64,000 bases of DNA from Pseudomonas sp. ACM7 (GCF_004136015.1 NZ_CP024866.1:5612065-5676064); one strand, 5' to 3'; positions 30,127-42,384 are shown, counted from the stretch's first letter. Numbers and translations are program-made. Notes: generated from the letters alone by a model not told the origin.

Positions 30127-31536
30127 TCAGAACGACCGCACAATCCGGCCCAACGTCTCCATCGCCTTCTCGGCTGTCTCATCCCAGGGGCTGCCGTAAT
30201 TCAGCCGGATACAATTCCTGAAGCGCTGGGTCGGTGAAAAAATCGGCCCGGGCGCAATGCTGATCCCTTGCGCCAACGCCATCTGAAACAACTTCAGAGA
30301 ATCCATCTGCGGTGGCAATTCCAGCCACAAGAAGTAACCGCCGGCCGGTTGGCTGACGCGAGTTTGCGCCGGGAAGTAGCGAGCGATGGCGGCGAGCATG
30401 GCGCTTTGCTGTTCTTCAAGGGCGTAGCGCAGTTTTCGCAGGTGCCGGTCGTAGCCGCCGTGTTGCAGGTAATCGGCGATGGCCGCCTGGGCCGGCATCG
30501 ACGCGCACAGCGACGTCATGAGTTTCAGCCGTTCGATCTTCTGCGCATAGCGCCCGGCGGCGACCCAACCGATGCGGTAGCCGGGGGCCAGGCTTTTGGC
30601 GAACGAACCGCAGTGCATCACCAACCCTTCGGTATCAAACGCCTTCGCCGGTTTCGGCGCTTGTTGGCCGTAATAGAGTTCTGCGTAGACGTCGTCCTCG
30701 ATCAACGGCACCTGATGGCTACGCAATAGCTCAACCAGTTCCTGTTTCTTCGCCTCGGGCATCGTCGCGCCCATCGGGTTCTGGAAACTGGTCATGCACC
30801 AGACCGCCTTGATCGGGTGCCGTGCCAGGGTTTGCGCGAGTACGCCAAGGTCGATGCCATCGCGCGGATGCACAGGGATTTCCACGGCTTTGAGCTTCAG
30901 CCGTTCCAGTATTTGCAGGCAGGCGTAGAACGCCGGGGCTTCGATGGCCACCAGATCGCCGGGCTCGGTGACCGCTTGCAGGCACAGGTTCAGCGCTTCC
31001 AGCGCGCCGTTGGTGATCAGCAGTTCTTCCATGGGCAGCATCAGCCCGCCGACCATGTAGCGCAGGGCGATTTGTCGACGCAGTTGCGGATTGCCCGGAG
31101 ACATGTCGGTGACGACCATGCGCGGGTCCATCTCTCGGGCGGCGCTGGCCAGAGAGCGGGACAACCGTTGCAACGGGAACAGGGTCGGGCTGGGGAAGGC
31201 CGAGCCGAAGGGCACGGTGTTCGGGTCCTTGATCGAGTCAAGGACCGAAAACACCAGTTCGCTGACGTCGACTTCGGTGGACTCATTGACCTGGCTGCTG
31301 ATCACCGGCTCCGAGAACGGGCTCGGCGCGTGCGCGTTGACGAAGTAGCCGGAACGCGGGCGAGCGCGGATCAGGCCGCGGCGTTCGAGCAGGTAGTAGG
31401 CCTGAAACACCGTGGACGGGCTGACCCCGTAAGTCTGGCTGGCGTAACGCACGGAAGGGGCGCGCTGGCCGGGACCAAGGACACCGGAGCGGATCAGTTC
31501 AGCGATGTCGTCGGCGAATTTTTCGTAGCGTTTCAT
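30127..31536 (-). CDS. MocR-family PLP-dependent regulator (MpaR-like by context)
   Basis: A 469-residue GntR/MocR regulator. The winged HTH spans about residues 1-70 (PSVRYASQTYGVSPSTVFQA), and the aminotransferase-like domain about 90-465. The PLP lysine is K314 in GSFAKSLAPGYRIGW; the ligand region reads LIEDDVYAELYYG. It lies directly downstream of ccoG on the same strand (147 bases with a repeat between). In P. aeruginosa the neighbours PA4131 (CcoG-like) and PA4132 (MocR, MpaR) sit beside ccoN4 and the siroheme reductase; here they are about 20 kb away. It is therefore a candidate controller of the ccoN operon at 6761. Confidence 0.88.
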   Translation of the reverse strand: MKRYEKFADDIAELIRSGVLGPGQRAPSVRYASQTYGVSPSTVFQAYYLLERRGLIRARPRSGYFVNAHAPSPFSEPVISSQVNESTEVDVSELVFSVLDSIKDPNTVPFGSAFPSPTLFPLQRLSRSLASAAREMDPRMVVTDMSPGNPQLRRQIALRYMVGGLMLPMEELLITNGALEALNLCLQAVTEPGDLVAIEAPAFYACLQILERLKLKAVEIPVHPRDGIDLGVLAQTLARHPIKAVWCMTSFQNPMGATMPEAKKQELVELLRSHQVPLIEDDVYAELYYGQQAPKPAKAFDTEGLVMHCGSFAKSLAPGYRIGWVAAGRYAQKIERLKLMTSLCASMPAQAAIADYLQHGGYDRHLRKLRYALEEQQSAMLAAIARYFPAQTRVSQPAGGYFLWLELPPQMDSLKLFQMALAQGISIAPGPIFSPTQRFRNCIRLNYGSPWDETAEKAMETLGRIVRSF

Positions 31537-31590
31537 CGAGTGCCTGGATGGGTGTCATTCATTGAAAAAATGGGTGGCAGTCAGGTCGCC

Positions 31591-31664
31591 AAGATCGCAG
31601 CCTTCGGCAGCTCCTACAATGGATCGGCGTACACCTGTAGGAGCTGCCGGAGGCTGCGATCTTT
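31591..31664. repeat. REP-type inverted repeat, class C
   Basis: AAGATCGCAGCCTTCGGCAG then CTCCTAC, facing GTAGGAGCTGCCGGAGGCTG then CGATCTTT. The same class occurs at 34178 and 42385. It lies between ccoG and the MocR gene. Confidence 0.88.
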
Positions 31665-31683
31665 GGCTTTGCATCTTAAAGGC

Positions 31684-33129
31684 TCAACGATTCATCGGCG
31701 CAACAAACCGGCTTTTTGCCACGCTATAAATCTCTGGCTCATCACTGTCGACAATCTTGAAGCTGATCGTCTGCGAACTGCTGCTCGGCCGTTCCGTAGT
31801 CATTGCCACCGACACCGGCACATCCACAATCTCGCCCGGGGCCAGGCTCAGTTCGGTATTGCCTTGCAGCAGGAAGCCGTCGCCGTCGACCAGGGTCAGA
31901 CGATAGTCCTGACGTTGCTGGGTCTTGTTGATGACTTTCAGGCTGTAGATGTTTTCGATCTGCCCCTGACTGTTCTCGCGAAACAGGCCACGGTCCTTGC
32001 TCACGTCCAGCGACACCATCGGCCGCTCCACCAGCGCCAGGGCAAGCGCACCGATCATCACCAGCAGGACCGCGGTGTAGCCGATCAAACGTGGCCGCAA
32101 CAAATGTGTCTTGCCACCCTGCAATTGATGCTCCGAGGTGTAGCTGATCAGCCCGCGGGCGTAGCCCATTTTGTCCATGATCGAATCACAGGCGTCGATA
32201 CACGCGGCGCAGCCGATGCATTCCATCTGCAAGCCGTCGCGGATGTCGATGCCGGTCGGGCAGACCTGCACGCACAACTGGCAGTCGATGCAATCACCGA
32301 GGCCTACTTCAGCCGGTGCCACGTCACGTCTGCGCGGGCCACGGTTTTCGCCACGGGCCACGTCGTAGGAGATGGTCAGGGTGTCTTTGTCGAACATCAC
32401 GCTCTGGAACCGTGCATACGGGCACATGTGCATGCACACCGCTTCACGCAGCCAACCGGCGTTGATGTATGTCGCGCCGGTAAAGAACAGCACCCAGAAC
32501 AGACTGACGCCGCCCATCTGCAAGGTCAGCAGTTCTTCGGCCAGCGGCCGGATCGGGGTGAAGTAACCGACAAAGGTCAGGCCGGTCAACAGGCTGATGG
32601 CCAGCCACAAGGTGTGCTTGGCCGAGCGGCGGATCAGTTTGTTCAGGCCCCAGGGTGCGGCTTGCAGCTTGATCCGCTGGTTGCGTTCGCCTTCGGTGAG
32701 CTTCTCGCACCACATGAAGATCCAGGTCCAGGAACTCTGTGGGCAGGTGTAACCGCACCAGACTCGCCCGGCGAACACGGTGATCGCAAACAGGCCGAAC
32801 GCGGCAATGATCAGCAGCGCCGACAGCAGGATGAAATCCTGCGGCCAGAAGGTCGCGCCGAAGATGTGGAATTTGCTTTCGGAAAGGTCCCAGAGCACAG
32901 CCTGACGGCTGCCCCAGTTCAACCACACCGTGCCGAAGAACAGCAGAAACAGAAACCCCGCGCCGCTCATGCGCAGGGTGCGGAATAAACCGGTGAAGCT
33001 GCGGGTGTGGATCAGGTTGTCGCTGGACTTGGCCTTCATCTTTGGACGCGAAGGCTCATAGCTCTGCACTGAAGGGTTCTGTATTAAAGGGGCGGTTTCT
33101 ACGGTTCGGACGGGGATTCTATCGCTCAT
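31684..33129 (-). CDS. ccoG: Cytochrome c oxidase accessory protein CcoG (RdxA/FixG family)
   Basis: A 481-residue inner-membrane iron-sulfur protein. Several membrane helices (RMSGAGFLFLLFFGTVWLNW, ILLSALLIIAAFGLFAITVF, TLWLAISLLTGLTFVGYF) surround CGYTCPQSSW, followed by two 4Fe-4S clusters (CIDCQLCVQVCPTG and CIGCAACIDACDS) and a C-terminal Ig-like periplasmic domain (LAPGEIVDVPVSVAMTT). CcoG reduces copper(II) for cbb3 oxidase assembly. The frame is open eight codons beyond the ATG at 33129; neither start has a strong ribosome site. No ccoNOP operon is adjacent, so this is probably a second CcoG linked to the orphan CcoN. Confidence 0.9.
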   Translation of the reverse strand: MSDRIPVRTVETAPLIQNPSVQSYEPSRPKMKAKSSDNLIHTRSFTGLFRTLRMSGAGFLFLLFFGTVWLNWGSRQAVLWDLSESKFHIFGATFWPQDFILLSALLIIAAFGLFAITVFAGRVWCGYTCPQSSWTWIFMWCEKLTEGERNQRIKLQAAPWGLNKLIRRSAKHTLWLAISLLTGLTFVGYFTPIRPLAEELLTLQMGGVSLFWVLFFTGATYINAGWLREAVCMHMCPYARFQSVMFDKDTLTISYDVARGENRGPRRRDVAPAEVGLGDCIDCQLCVQVCPTGIDIRDGLQMECIGCAACIDACDSIMDKMGYARGLISYTSEHQLQGGKTHLLRPRLIGYTAVLLVMIGALALALVERPMVSLDVSKDRGLFRENSQGQIENIYSLKVINKTQQRQDYRLTLVDGDGFLLQGNTELSLAPGEIVDVPVSVAMTTERPSSSSQTISFKIVDSDEPEIYSVAKSRFVAPMNR

Positions 33130-33261
33130 GGTCTTTCGCTCATCAGCCTCCATCAGGCCTGAGCACTATGAGCGGCGATCTGTTTGCATAACAGACTCAC
33201 CTATTGCAATAAAAAGCGGATCAGATGGGCGTTGATCCGCTGCCTGCGACAAGTTGATGCA

Positions 33262-33275
33262 CCCGCTGCAGCGGG
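33262..33275. repeat. Short perfect palindrome
   Basis: CCCGCTGCAGCGGG, extended outward by GCA/TGC, lies in the 195-base gap upstream of ccoG and downstream of the small gene at 33325. It could be a hairpin or an operator; nothing else in the gap favours one reading. Confidence 0.4.
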
Positions 33276-33324
33276 ATGCAGGCGCCTATATCAAGCGTCC
33301 GCGGGGGTTGTTGATCCGGGTCAG

Positions 33325-33558
33325 TCAAATCACCGAATCACTGTCGGTTGCCTTCAAATGCTTACGCCCGTCGACTGCGCCTGCTACGGTCAATGCCTCG
33401 GCTTCTGCTTCGGTAATGTAGAAGCGCTGGCCATTGAGCTCCACCGCCGACATGGCTTTTTCCGAGTCGGTAATGATGGTGACGTCGGGACACAAACGAA
33501 TTTCTTCGCCGTTCTCGGTAATGAAGAAGCTGGTCTGGTTTTCGATGCGCACAGTCAT
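33325..33558 (-). CDS. Small conserved Pseudomonas protein (DUF3203-like)
   Basis: A 77-residue soluble protein with no signal or membrane segment. The sequence TVRIENQTSFFITENG, VTIITDSEKAMSAVELNGQR and ITEAEAEALTVAGAVDGRKH looks like the DUF3203 family, which is found mostly in Pseudomonas; I assign it from memory of the family. The short beta-rich N terminus and helical end suggest one compact domain. GGACGCCTCC precedes the ATG. Function unknown. It is divergent from the MgtC-like gene. Confidence 0.75.
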   Translation of the reverse strand: MTVRIENQTSFFITENGEEIRLCPDVTIITDSEKAMSAVELNGQRFYITEAEAEALTVAGAVDGRKHLKATDSDSVI

Positions 33559-33680
33559 GGAGGCGTCCTTTTTTCTGCGGGTTATAAGGTGTTAGGGCAC
33601 AGCCGAGGATCATCGTTCTGTGCAACCGATTAATGGTCGACGCGGTCCATCCTGAAACGACCTTTAACAGGGACAACGCC

Positions 33681-34181
33681 ATGAACGCATGGTGGCATGA
33701 GGTTTGGGTGACCCTGCAAGCGGAGTTCGCCGACATTGGCGACGCTTCACAACTGACGCGCATTACCGTGCGCTTGCTGATGGCGGCGGTGTTGGGCGGG
33801 ATTCTCGGCTTCGAACGCGAGCACAAGGGCAAGGCCGCCGGGGTCCGCACCCACATGCTGGTTGCCCTCGGCGCCGCGCTGTTCGTGCTGGTGCCGCAAA
33901 TGTCCGGCTCGCAGGCCGATGCCATGAGCCGGGTGGTGCAGGGTGTGATCGCGGGGATCGGCTTTCTTGGCGCAGGGACTATTCTGAAAAACAACGAGGG
34001 CGACGAGGGGCACGTCAAAGGCCTGACCACCGCCGCCGGATTGTGGATGACCGCGGCCATCGGCGTCTCGGCCGGGTTGGGGCGAGAGGCGACGGCGGTG
34101 TTCAGTACGTTGCTGGCGCTGGCGATATTCAGTGTGATGCCGAGGATCGTGCGATTACTGGAGAGGGATCACACCCCGTAG
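33681..34181 (+). CDS. MgtC/SapB family membrane protein
   Basis: A 166-residue MgtC/SapB protein with four or five membrane helices. The family core is clear: AAVLGGILGFEREHKGKAAG, RTHMLVALGAALFVLVP, GVIAGIGFLGAGTILK, and GLTTAAGLWMTAAIGVSAGL. It lacks the long cytoplasmic C-terminal domain of Salmonella MgtC, so it is the short SapB type. The ATG at 33681 has CAGGGA upstream; the frame is open 16 codons further. Members are linked with magnesium homeostasis and acid resistance, but the molecular role is unsettled. Confidence 0.9.
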   Translation: MNAWWHEVWVTLQAEFADIGDASQLTRITVRLLMAAVLGGILGFEREHKGKAAGVRTHMLVALGAALFVLVPQMSGSQADAMSRVVQGVIAGIGFLGAGTILKNNEGDEGHVKGLTTAAGLWMTAAIGVSAGLGREATAVFSTLLALAIFSVMPRIVRLLERDHTP

Positions 34182-34253
34182 GAGCTGCCGAAGGCTGCGA
34201 TCTTTTGATCTTGAAAAGCAAATCAAGAGATCGCAGCCTTCGGCAGCTCCTAC
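34178..34253. repeat. REP-type inverted repeat, class C
   Basis: GTAGGAGCTGCCGAAGGCTG then CGATCTTTTGATC, facing GAGATCGCAGCCTTCGGCAG then CTCCTAC. The left arm begins about at the mgtC-like stop, and the right arm supplies the stop codon of the proline-rich gene. Confidence 0.9.
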
Positions 34254-34414
34254 GGTGTAACGATCACCGGCGGCATCGTCTCTGGCGGTTCTTCCCGAGG
34301 TGGCGGGGTGGTGCCGGGCGGATCTTGCTCAGGCACAGGCGTAGGTTCGGTCGGCGGAATGGTCGGGCTGTCGATGTTTGGATCAGGCGTTTCGGCAGGG
34401 ATCGGAATGCTCAT
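34250..34414 (-). CDS. Small proline-rich protein
   Basis: A 54-residue protein, one third proline and rich in Thr and Glu (NIDSPTIPPTEPTPVPEQDP, PREEPPETMPPVIVTP). It should be unfolded and has no signal peptide. ATG 34414 has GGAGA at the right distance; the frame is open 19 codons upstream without support. The TAG stop is inside the right arm of a REP element. Similar proline-rich short genes occur in other Pseudomonas; no function is known. Confidence 0.6.
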   Translation of the reverse strand: MSIPIPAETPDPNIDSPTIPPTEPTPVPEQDPPGTTPPPREEPPETMPPVIVTP

Positions 34415-34513
34415 AAATTCAGTCTCCAGTGGCACATGGCGTAAGTCGTGCTTAAGTGTGTTGACCACCATGCAAAGGAATTGATTCCCCCGAAGACCCA
34501 GGCAAATCCTCGT

Positions 34514-34540
34514 GAACTTTACCGGTGCCTGTCGCTCGGA
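34514..34540 (+). promoter_or_regulatory. AlgU (sigma-22/RpoE)-like promoter for the glgE operon
   Basis: GAACTT at 34514-34519, a 16-base spacer and TCGGA at 34536-34540 match the AlgU consensus GAACTT-N16/17-TCTGA at ten of eleven positions. It points at glgE, leaving a leader of roughly 95-100 bases. It fits the known osmotic-stress role of Pseudomonas trehalose and glucan genes. Confidence 0.65.
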
Positions 34541-34643
34541 ACCTAAGTGAGTTCATTCCGGGGCGGACGATTCTGCGGGATGGCTATCCAGTTACAAGCC
34601 ACAGACACAAGAGCGTCCATGGGGCGTAAAGGAGAGATGCTCG

Positions 34644-36641
34644 ATGACTGCTGAAAAACCGACAGAGCTGAACTACAACCCTCATATGCCGCTGTCGCAG
34701 GCTTTACTACTACCGCGCATCGCAATCGAAAACACCATGCCGACCCTCGATGGCGGGCAGTTCGCCGTCAAAGCCGTGGTGGGTCAGGACGTGGTGGTGA
34801 CCAGCAAAGTGTTCGCCGACGGTCACGACAAGTTGGCCGTGCGAGTGCGCTGGCACGCCGAGGGCGAGGAAACCTGGCAAAGCGAAGTCATGGCCGACCT
34901 GGGCAATAACGGTTGGCAGGGCCAGTTCCGGGTCGCGCGCCAGGGCCGTTATGTGTTTTGCATCGAAGCCTGGATCGATCAGTTCGCCAGCTTCTGTTAT
35001 GAGCTGGAGAAAAAACACGCAGCCAGGGTGCCGATCAGCCTGGAGTTGCAGGAGGGGCGAACGCTGGTCCAGCAAGCCGCCGAACGCACCGAAGGGCAGC
35101 TGAGTGAACAGCTGGCGGCGCTGCACCATGAATTGTCGGGTCTGCTCGAAATCGAGCAGGTCGAGTTGTTTTTGCACCAGCGTAGCGCCGAGCTGATGAC
35201 GCAGGCCGATCATCGTACCTATTTGAGCATCAGCCCCGAGTACCCGCTCGACGTCGAACGGGACCTGGCGCAGTTCGCCAGTTGGTATGAATTGTTTCCG
35301 CGTTCGATCACTGACGATCCGGCCCGGCATGGCACCTTCAACGATGTGCATGCGCGGCTGCCGATGATCCAGGACATGGGCTTCGATGTGCTGTACTTCC
35401 CGCCGATCCACCCGATCGGCCGCAGTTACCGCAAAGGTCCGAACAATTCCCTGACCGCCGGGCCGGACGATCCGGGCAGTCCGTATGCCATTGGCAGCGA
35501 AGAGGGCGGGCATGAAGCCATTCATTCAGAGCTGGGCAGCCGCGAAGACTTCCGGCGTCTTGTCGCGGCAGCCGCTGACCATGGGCTGGAAATCGCCCTC
35601 GACTTCGCGATTCAGTGTTCCCAGGATCACCCATGGCTGCAGCAGCATCCGGGCTGGTTCAACTGGCGGCCGGACGGCACGATCAAATACGCCGAAAACC
35701 CGCCGAAAAAATACCAGGACATCGTCAACGTCGATTTCTATGCCAGCGATGCGATACCGAGTCTGTGGGTCGAGTTGCGCGACATCGTGGTGGGTTGGGT
35801 CGAGGAGGGCGTGAAACTGTTTCGAGTCGACAACCCTCACACCAAACCGCTGCCGTTCTGGCAATGGCTGATCGCTGATGTGCGGGCGCTGTACCCCGAG
35901 GTGATCTTCCTGGCCGAAGCCTTCACCACCCCGGCGATGATGGCGCGGTTGGGCAAGGTCGGTTACTCCCAGAGCTACACCTATTTCACCTGGCGCAACA
36001 ACAAGTCTGAGCTGGCCACCTATTTCACCGAACTCAATGAGTCACCGTGGCGCGAATGCTTCCGGCCGAATTTCTTCGTCAACACACCGGACATCAACCC
36101 GGCGTTTTTGCATGAGTCAGGACGCGCCGGTTTTCTGATCCGAGCCGCGCTGGCCACCATGGGCTCCGGTCTGTGGGGCATGTATTCAGGCTTTGAACTG
36201 TGCGAAGCGGCACCGGTGCCGGGCAAGGAGGAATACCTCAATTCCGAGAAGTACGAAATCCGCCCACGGGACTTCAACGCGCCGGGCAACATCATTGCCG
36301 AGATCGCCCAGCTCAACCGCATCCGCCGGCAGAACCCGGCGCTGCAGACGCATCTGGGCCTGAAGGTCTACAACGCCTGGAACGACAACATTCTGTATTT
36401 CGGCAAACGCAGCGCGGATGGCAGCAATTTCATTCTGGTGGCTGTCAGCCTTGATCCGCTTAACGTCCAGGAAGCGAATTTCGAATTACCGCTGTGGGAA
36501 ATGGGCTTGCCCGACGACGCCAGCACCCAGGGCGAAGACTTGATGAGCGGTCATCGCTGGACCTGGCACGGCAAGTACCAATTCATGCGGATCGACCCGG
36601 CGAATCAACCGTTCGGGATTTGGCGAATTACCAATTCCTGA
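34644..36641 (+). CDS. glgE: Alpha-1,4-glucan:maltose-1-phosphate maltosyltransferase GlgE
   Basis: A 665-residue GH13 enzyme that adds maltosyl units from maltose-1-phosphate to the non-reducing end of alpha-1,4-glucan. An N-terminal beta domain with a helical insert (about 1-200) precedes the TIM barrel. The predicted nucleophile is D396 in LFRVDNPHTKPLPFW, the acid/base Glu is in IFLAEAFTTPAMMARLG, and FFVNTPDINPAFLHESGR follows. Length matches Streptomyces GlgE (about 675). First gene of the plus-strand operon with treS and glgB, behind an AlgU-like promoter. Confidence 0.96.
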   Translation: MTAEKPTELNYNPHMPLSQALLLPRIAIENTMPTLDGGQFAVKAVVGQDVVVTSKVFADGHDKLAVRVRWHAEGEETWQSEVMADLGNNGWQGQFRVARQGRYVFCIEAWIDQFASFCYELEKKHAARVPISLELQEGRTLVQQAAERTEGQLSEQLAALHHELSGLLEIEQVELFLHQRSAELMTQADHRTYLSISPEYPLDVERDLAQFASWYELFPRSITDDPARHGTFNDVHARLPMIQDMGFDVLYFPPIHPIGRSYRKGPNNSLTAGPDDPGSPYAIGSEEGGHEAIHSELGSREDFRRLVAAAADHGLEIALDFAIQCSQDHPWLQQHPGWFNWRPDGTIKYAENPPKKYQDIVNVDFYASDAIPSLWVELRDIVVGWVEEGVKLFRVDNPHTKPLPFWQWLIADVRALYPEVIFLAEAFTTPAMMARLGKVGYSQSYTYFTWRNNKSELATYFTELNESPWRECFRPNFFVNTPDINPAFLHESGRAGFLIRAALATMGSGLWGMYSGFELCEAAPVPGKEEYLNSEKYEIRPRDFNAPGNIIAEIAQLNRIRRQNPALQTHLGLKVYNAWNDNILYFGKRSADGSNFILVAVSLDPLNVQEANFELPLWEMGLPDDASTQGEDLMSGHRWTWHGKYQFMRIDPANQPFGIWRITNS

Positions 36642-36659
36642 GCCTGACAAAGATCAAAT

Positions 36660-36746
36660 GTGGGAGCTGGCTTGCCTGCGATAGCGGCGGGTCAGCGCCG
36701 AACATACTCGCTGACACATCGCTATCGCAGGCAAGCCAGCTCCCAC
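36660..36746. repeat. REPIN within the glgE-treS gap
   Basis: GTGGGAGCTGGCTTGCCTGC then GATAGCG, facing CGCTATCGCAGGCAAGCCAG then CTCCCAC. This GCTGGCTTGCC variant differs from the GCGAGCTTGCTCGC elements elsewhere. Lying inside an operon, it could make a stable hairpin in the mRNA and set the ratio of glgE to treS. Confidence 0.9.
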
Positions 36747-36803
36747 ACTGATCGCATTTCTTCAGGCAGTTGATGTTTTTCCAGAGTTTTTCAGGAGTTT
36801 CAA

Positions 36804-39800
36804 ATGGCGAAGAAACCCAAGGCAGCCACCTTTATCAAGGACCCGCTCTGGTACAAGGATGCGGTGATCTATCAGGTTCACGTTAAGTCTTTTTTCGACT
36901 CCAACAATGACGGGATCGGCGACTTTCCCGGTCTTATCGCCAAACTCGATTACATTGCCGATCTGGGCGTCAACACCATTTGGTTGTTGCCGTTCTATCC
37001 CTCGCCACGGCGCGATGACGGCTACGACATTGCCGAATACCGTGGCGTGCATTCCGACTACGGCACCATGGCCGACGCCAAGCGTTTCATCTCGGAAGCC
37101 CACAAACGTGGCCTGCGGGTCATTACCGAACTGGTCATCAACCACACCTCGGACCAGCACGCCTGGTTTCAGCGAGCGCGCAAAGCCAAGAAAGGTTCGG
37201 CGGCGCGGGACTTCTACGTCTGGTCTGATGACGATCAAAAGTACGACGGCACTCGTATCATCTTTCTCGACACCGAAAAATCCAACTGGACCTGGGACCC
37301 GGTGGCCGGTCAGTACTTCTGGCACCGGTTCTATTCCCACCAGCCAGACCTGAATTTCGATAACCCGCAAGTCATGAAAGCCGTGCTGTCGGTGATGCGC
37401 TACTGGCTGGACATGGGCATCGACGGTCTGCGTCTGGACGCGATTCCGTACCTGATAGAACGCGACGGCACCAACAACGAAAACCTGCCCGAGACCCACG
37501 ACGTCCTCAAGCAGATCCGCGCCGAAATCGACGCCAATTACCCGGACCGCATGCTGCTGGCCGAGGCCAACCAATGGCCGGAAGACACGCAGCTGTACTT
37601 CGGCGACACCGACGCCAAAGGCCTGAACGGCGACGAATGCCACATGGCGTTCCACTTCCCGCTGATGCCGCGCATGTACATGGCGCTGGCCCAGGAGGAT
37701 CGCTTCCCGATCACCGACATTCTGCGTCAGACCCCGGAAATTCCCGCCAATTGTCAGTGGGCGATTTTCCTGCGCAACCACGATGAGCTGACCCTGGAAA
37801 TGGTCACCGACAAGGAACGCGATTACCTGTGGAATTACTATGCGGCCGACCGTCGGGCGCGGATCAACCTGGGCATTCGGCGTCGCTTGGCGCCGTTGAT
37901 GGAGCGTGATCGTCGTCGCGTGGAACTGCTCAACAGTTTGCTGCTGTCGATGCCCGGTACGCCGACCCTGTATTACGGCGATGAAATAGGCATGGGTGAC
38001 AACATCTACCTCGGAGACCGTGACGGCGTGCGCACTCCGATGCAGTGGTCGATTGACCGTAATGGCGGTTTCTCCCGCGCCGACCCGGCCAGCCTGGTGC
38101 TGCCGCCGATCATGGACCCGCAATACGGTTACCTGTCGGTCAACGTTGAAACCCAGGCCGGCGACCCGCATTCGCTGTTGAACTGGACCCGGCGCATGCT
38201 CGCCGTGCGCAAGCAGTCCAAGGCCTTCGGTCGCGGCACACTGAAAATGCTCTCGCCGAGCAACCGGCGGATCCTGGCCTACACCCGGGAATTCACCGGA
38301 CCGGATGGCAAGTACGAAATCATTCTGTGCGTGGCCAACGTATCGCGCAGTGCGCAAGCGGCGGAGCTGGATTTATCCGCTTATGCCGGCATGGTGCCGG
38401 TGGAAATGCTTGGCGGTAACGCCTTCCCGCCGATCGGCCAGTTGAATTTCCTTCTGACCCTGGCGCCTTACGGCTTTTACTGGTTCGGCCTGGCAGCAGA
38501 AAACCAGATGCCAAGCTGGCACGTGGAACCGGCGCAAAGCCTGCCGGACTTCACCACGCTGGTGCTGAAGAAACGCATGGAAGAACTGCTCGAAGCGCCG
38601 TCCCGCGGCACTCTGGAGCAGGGCATCTTGCCGAGCTGGCTACAGAATCGCCGCTGGTTTGCCGGCAAGGACGCGGCCATCGAACAGGTCAACATCGCTT
38701 ACGGCGTACGCTTCGGCGATCCGCTGCACCCAGTGTTGTTGAGTGAAATCGACGTCACCAGTGGCGGCCAGACCAGCCGCTATCAGTTGCCGTTCGGTTT
38801 TATCTCCGAAGATCAGGTGGGTGCCGCGTTGCCTCAGCAACTGGCCTTGTCTCGAGTCCGGCGCGTGCGTCAGGTCGGTTTGATCACCGACGCCTTCAGC
38901 CTCGAAACCTTTGTTCATGCAGTTTTGCATGGCATACAAAGCAATATCGTATTGCCATCCAGCGCGGGCGAGATCCATTTCGAGCCGACGGCGGAACTGG
39001 CGAATCTCGGCTTGAGCGGGGAATCGGAAGTGCGTTACCTGTCCGCCGAACAGTCCAACAGTTCGGTGGTGATCGGCAACAGCCTGGTGTTGAAACTGAT
39101 CCGCAAGATCGCGTCTGGTGTGCACCCGGAACTGGAAATGAGCGCGTTCCTGACTCACGCCGGTTTCCGCAATATTTCGCCGCTGCTGGGTTCAGTGGTT
39201 CGCCGTGATCCGGCGGGCGAGGACAACCTGCTGATGATTGCCCAAGGCTATTTGAGCAATCAGGGCGACGCCTGGGAATGGACCCAGAACAACCTCGAAC
39301 GGGCGCTGCGCGACGAGCTGGCCGACGCCATGTCCGAGCAGGAGCAACACTACAACGCCTTGGGCGAACTGAGAGACTTCGCCGGCATGCTCGGTCAGCG
39401 TCTCGGAGAAATGCATCAGCTGCTGGCGGCGCCCAGCGTCAACCCTGACTTCGCTCCGCAGGTCACCACTCAGAAAGATGCCCTGGCCTCGGCCAAGGAC
39501 GTGGCGGCGCAACTGGAGTACGCGCTGAAGTTGCTCAAGCAGCATCAAGGCGAATTGAACCCGGCAGACAAAGCCTTGGTCAGTCGTTTACTGGACAACA
39601 AAAAAGCCATCCTCAGCCATGTTCAGGAGCTGGGCAAACAAGCCGCCGGTGGTCTGCGCATTCGTGTCCACGGCGACTTGCACCTGGGCCAGGTGCTGGT
39701 GATCAAGGGCGACGCCTACTTGATCGACTTCGAAGGCGAGCCGGCGCGGCCGCTGCATGAGCGACGGGGCAAACACAGCCCGTACAAAGATGTCAGTGGC

Positions 39801-40145
39801 GTATTGCGTTCCTTTGACTACGCTGCGGCGATGGCGATCAATGTGCACAACGTCGATAACACGGCCGATGCCCAAGCCGCTCGTCAACGTGTCGCCGATC
39901 GCTATTTAAATGAAGCAAGACAAGCATTTGTTGACGCTTATCGGCTGGCGGCAGCTAGTCTTGCTCATGCGTGGCAAGATCCGGAAGGCGAAGACGCCGC
40001 TCTGGCGTTGTTCAGTCTGGAGAAGGCGGCTTATGAGGTGGCGTATGAGGCTGAAAATCGCCCCACATGGTTGCCCGTGCCGTTGCACGGTTTATATGGA
40101 CTATTGAGTGGGCTTAAACCCTTTTCCGATCTTGGTGGAGAGTAG
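36804..40145 (+). CDS. treS: Trehalose synthase fused to maltokinase (TreS-Mak)
   Basis: An 1113-residue two-domain enzyme. Residues about 1-545 are a GH13 trehalose synthase that interconverts trehalose and maltose: nucleophile D212 in [13 protein letters not shown], acid/base E254 in [12 protein letters not shown], and D327 in [12 protein letters not shown]. Residues about 570-1113 are a maltokinase with the kinase-like loop [12 protein letters not shown] (D958) and the metal-binding [10 protein letters not shown]. The fusion channels trehalose to maltose-1-phosphate, the GlgE substrate. Mycobacteria carry these as separate proteins; the fused form is usual in Pseudomonas. A GGAG lies upstream of the ATG. 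Confidence 0.96.
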   Translation: MAKKPKAATFIKDPLWYKDAVIYQVHVKSFFDSNNDGIGDFPGLIAKLDYIADLGVNTIWLLPFYPSPRRDDGYDIAEYRGVHSDYGTMADAKRFISEAHKRGLRVITELVINHTSDQHAWFQRARKAKKGSAARDFYVWSDDDQKYDGTRIIFLDTEKSNWTWDPVAGQYFWHRFYSHQPDLNFDNPQVMKAVLSVMRYWLDMGIDGLRLDAIPYLIERDGTNNENLPETHDVLKQIRAEIDANYPDRMLLAEANQWPEDTQLYFGDTDAKGLNGDECHMAFHFPLMPRMYMALAQEDRFPITDILRQTPEIPANCQWAIFLRNHDELTLEMVTDKERDYLWNYYAADRRARINLGIRRRLAPLMERDRRRVELLNSLLLSMPGTPTLYYGDEIGMGDNIYLGDRDGVRTPMQWSIDRNGGFSRADPASLVLPPIMDPQYGYLSVNVETQAGDPHSLLNWTRRMLAVRKQSKAFGRGTLKMLSPSNRRILAYTREFTGPDGKYEIILCVANVSRSAQAAELDLSAYAGMVPVEMLGGNAFPPIGQLNFLLTLAPYGFYWFGLAAENQMPSWHVEPAQSLPDFTTLVLKKRMEELLEAPSRGTLEQGILPSWLQNRRWFAGKDAAIEQVNIAYGVRFGDPLHPVLLSEIDVTSGGQTSRYQLPFGFISEDQVGAALPQQLALSRVRRVRQVGLITDAFSLETFVHAVLHGIQSNIVLPSSAGEIHFEPTAELANLGLSGESEVRYLSAEQSNSSVVIGNSLVLKLIRKIASGVHPELEMSAFLTHAGFRNISPLLGSVVRRDPAGEDNLLMIAQGYLSNQGDAWEWTQNNLERALRDELADAMSEQEQHYNALGELRDFAGMLGQRLGEMHQLLAAPSVNPDFAPQVTTQKDALASAKDVAAQLEYALKLLKQHQGELNPADKALVSRLLDNKKAILSHVQELGKQAAGGLRIRVHGDLHLGQVLVIKGDAYLIDFEGEPARPLHERRGKHSPYKDVSGVLRSFDYAAAMAINVHNVDNTADAQAARQRVADRYLNEARQAFVDAYRLAAASLAHAWQDPEGEDAALALFSLEKAAYEVAYEAENRPTWLPVPLHGLYGLLSGLKPFSDLGGE

Positions 40146-40147
40146 TT

Positions 40148-42379
<2,232 letters not shown>

Positions 42380-42384
42380 TCCGA

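Noticed and set aside
30817..32988. 723-codon plus-strand frame across the MocR and ccoG genes
   Set aside because: It spans two well-supported minus-strand genes and a repeat, with shadow composition.
33311..33324. TTGATCCGGGTCAG upstream of ccoG as an Anr box
   Set aside because: Matches TTGAT-N4-ATCAA at only eight of ten positions and lies about 180 bases from the ccoG start; too weak to list as a site.
36762..38357. 531-codon minus-strand frame opposite treS
   Set aside because: Antisense shadow; no ribosome site and no recognisable domain.
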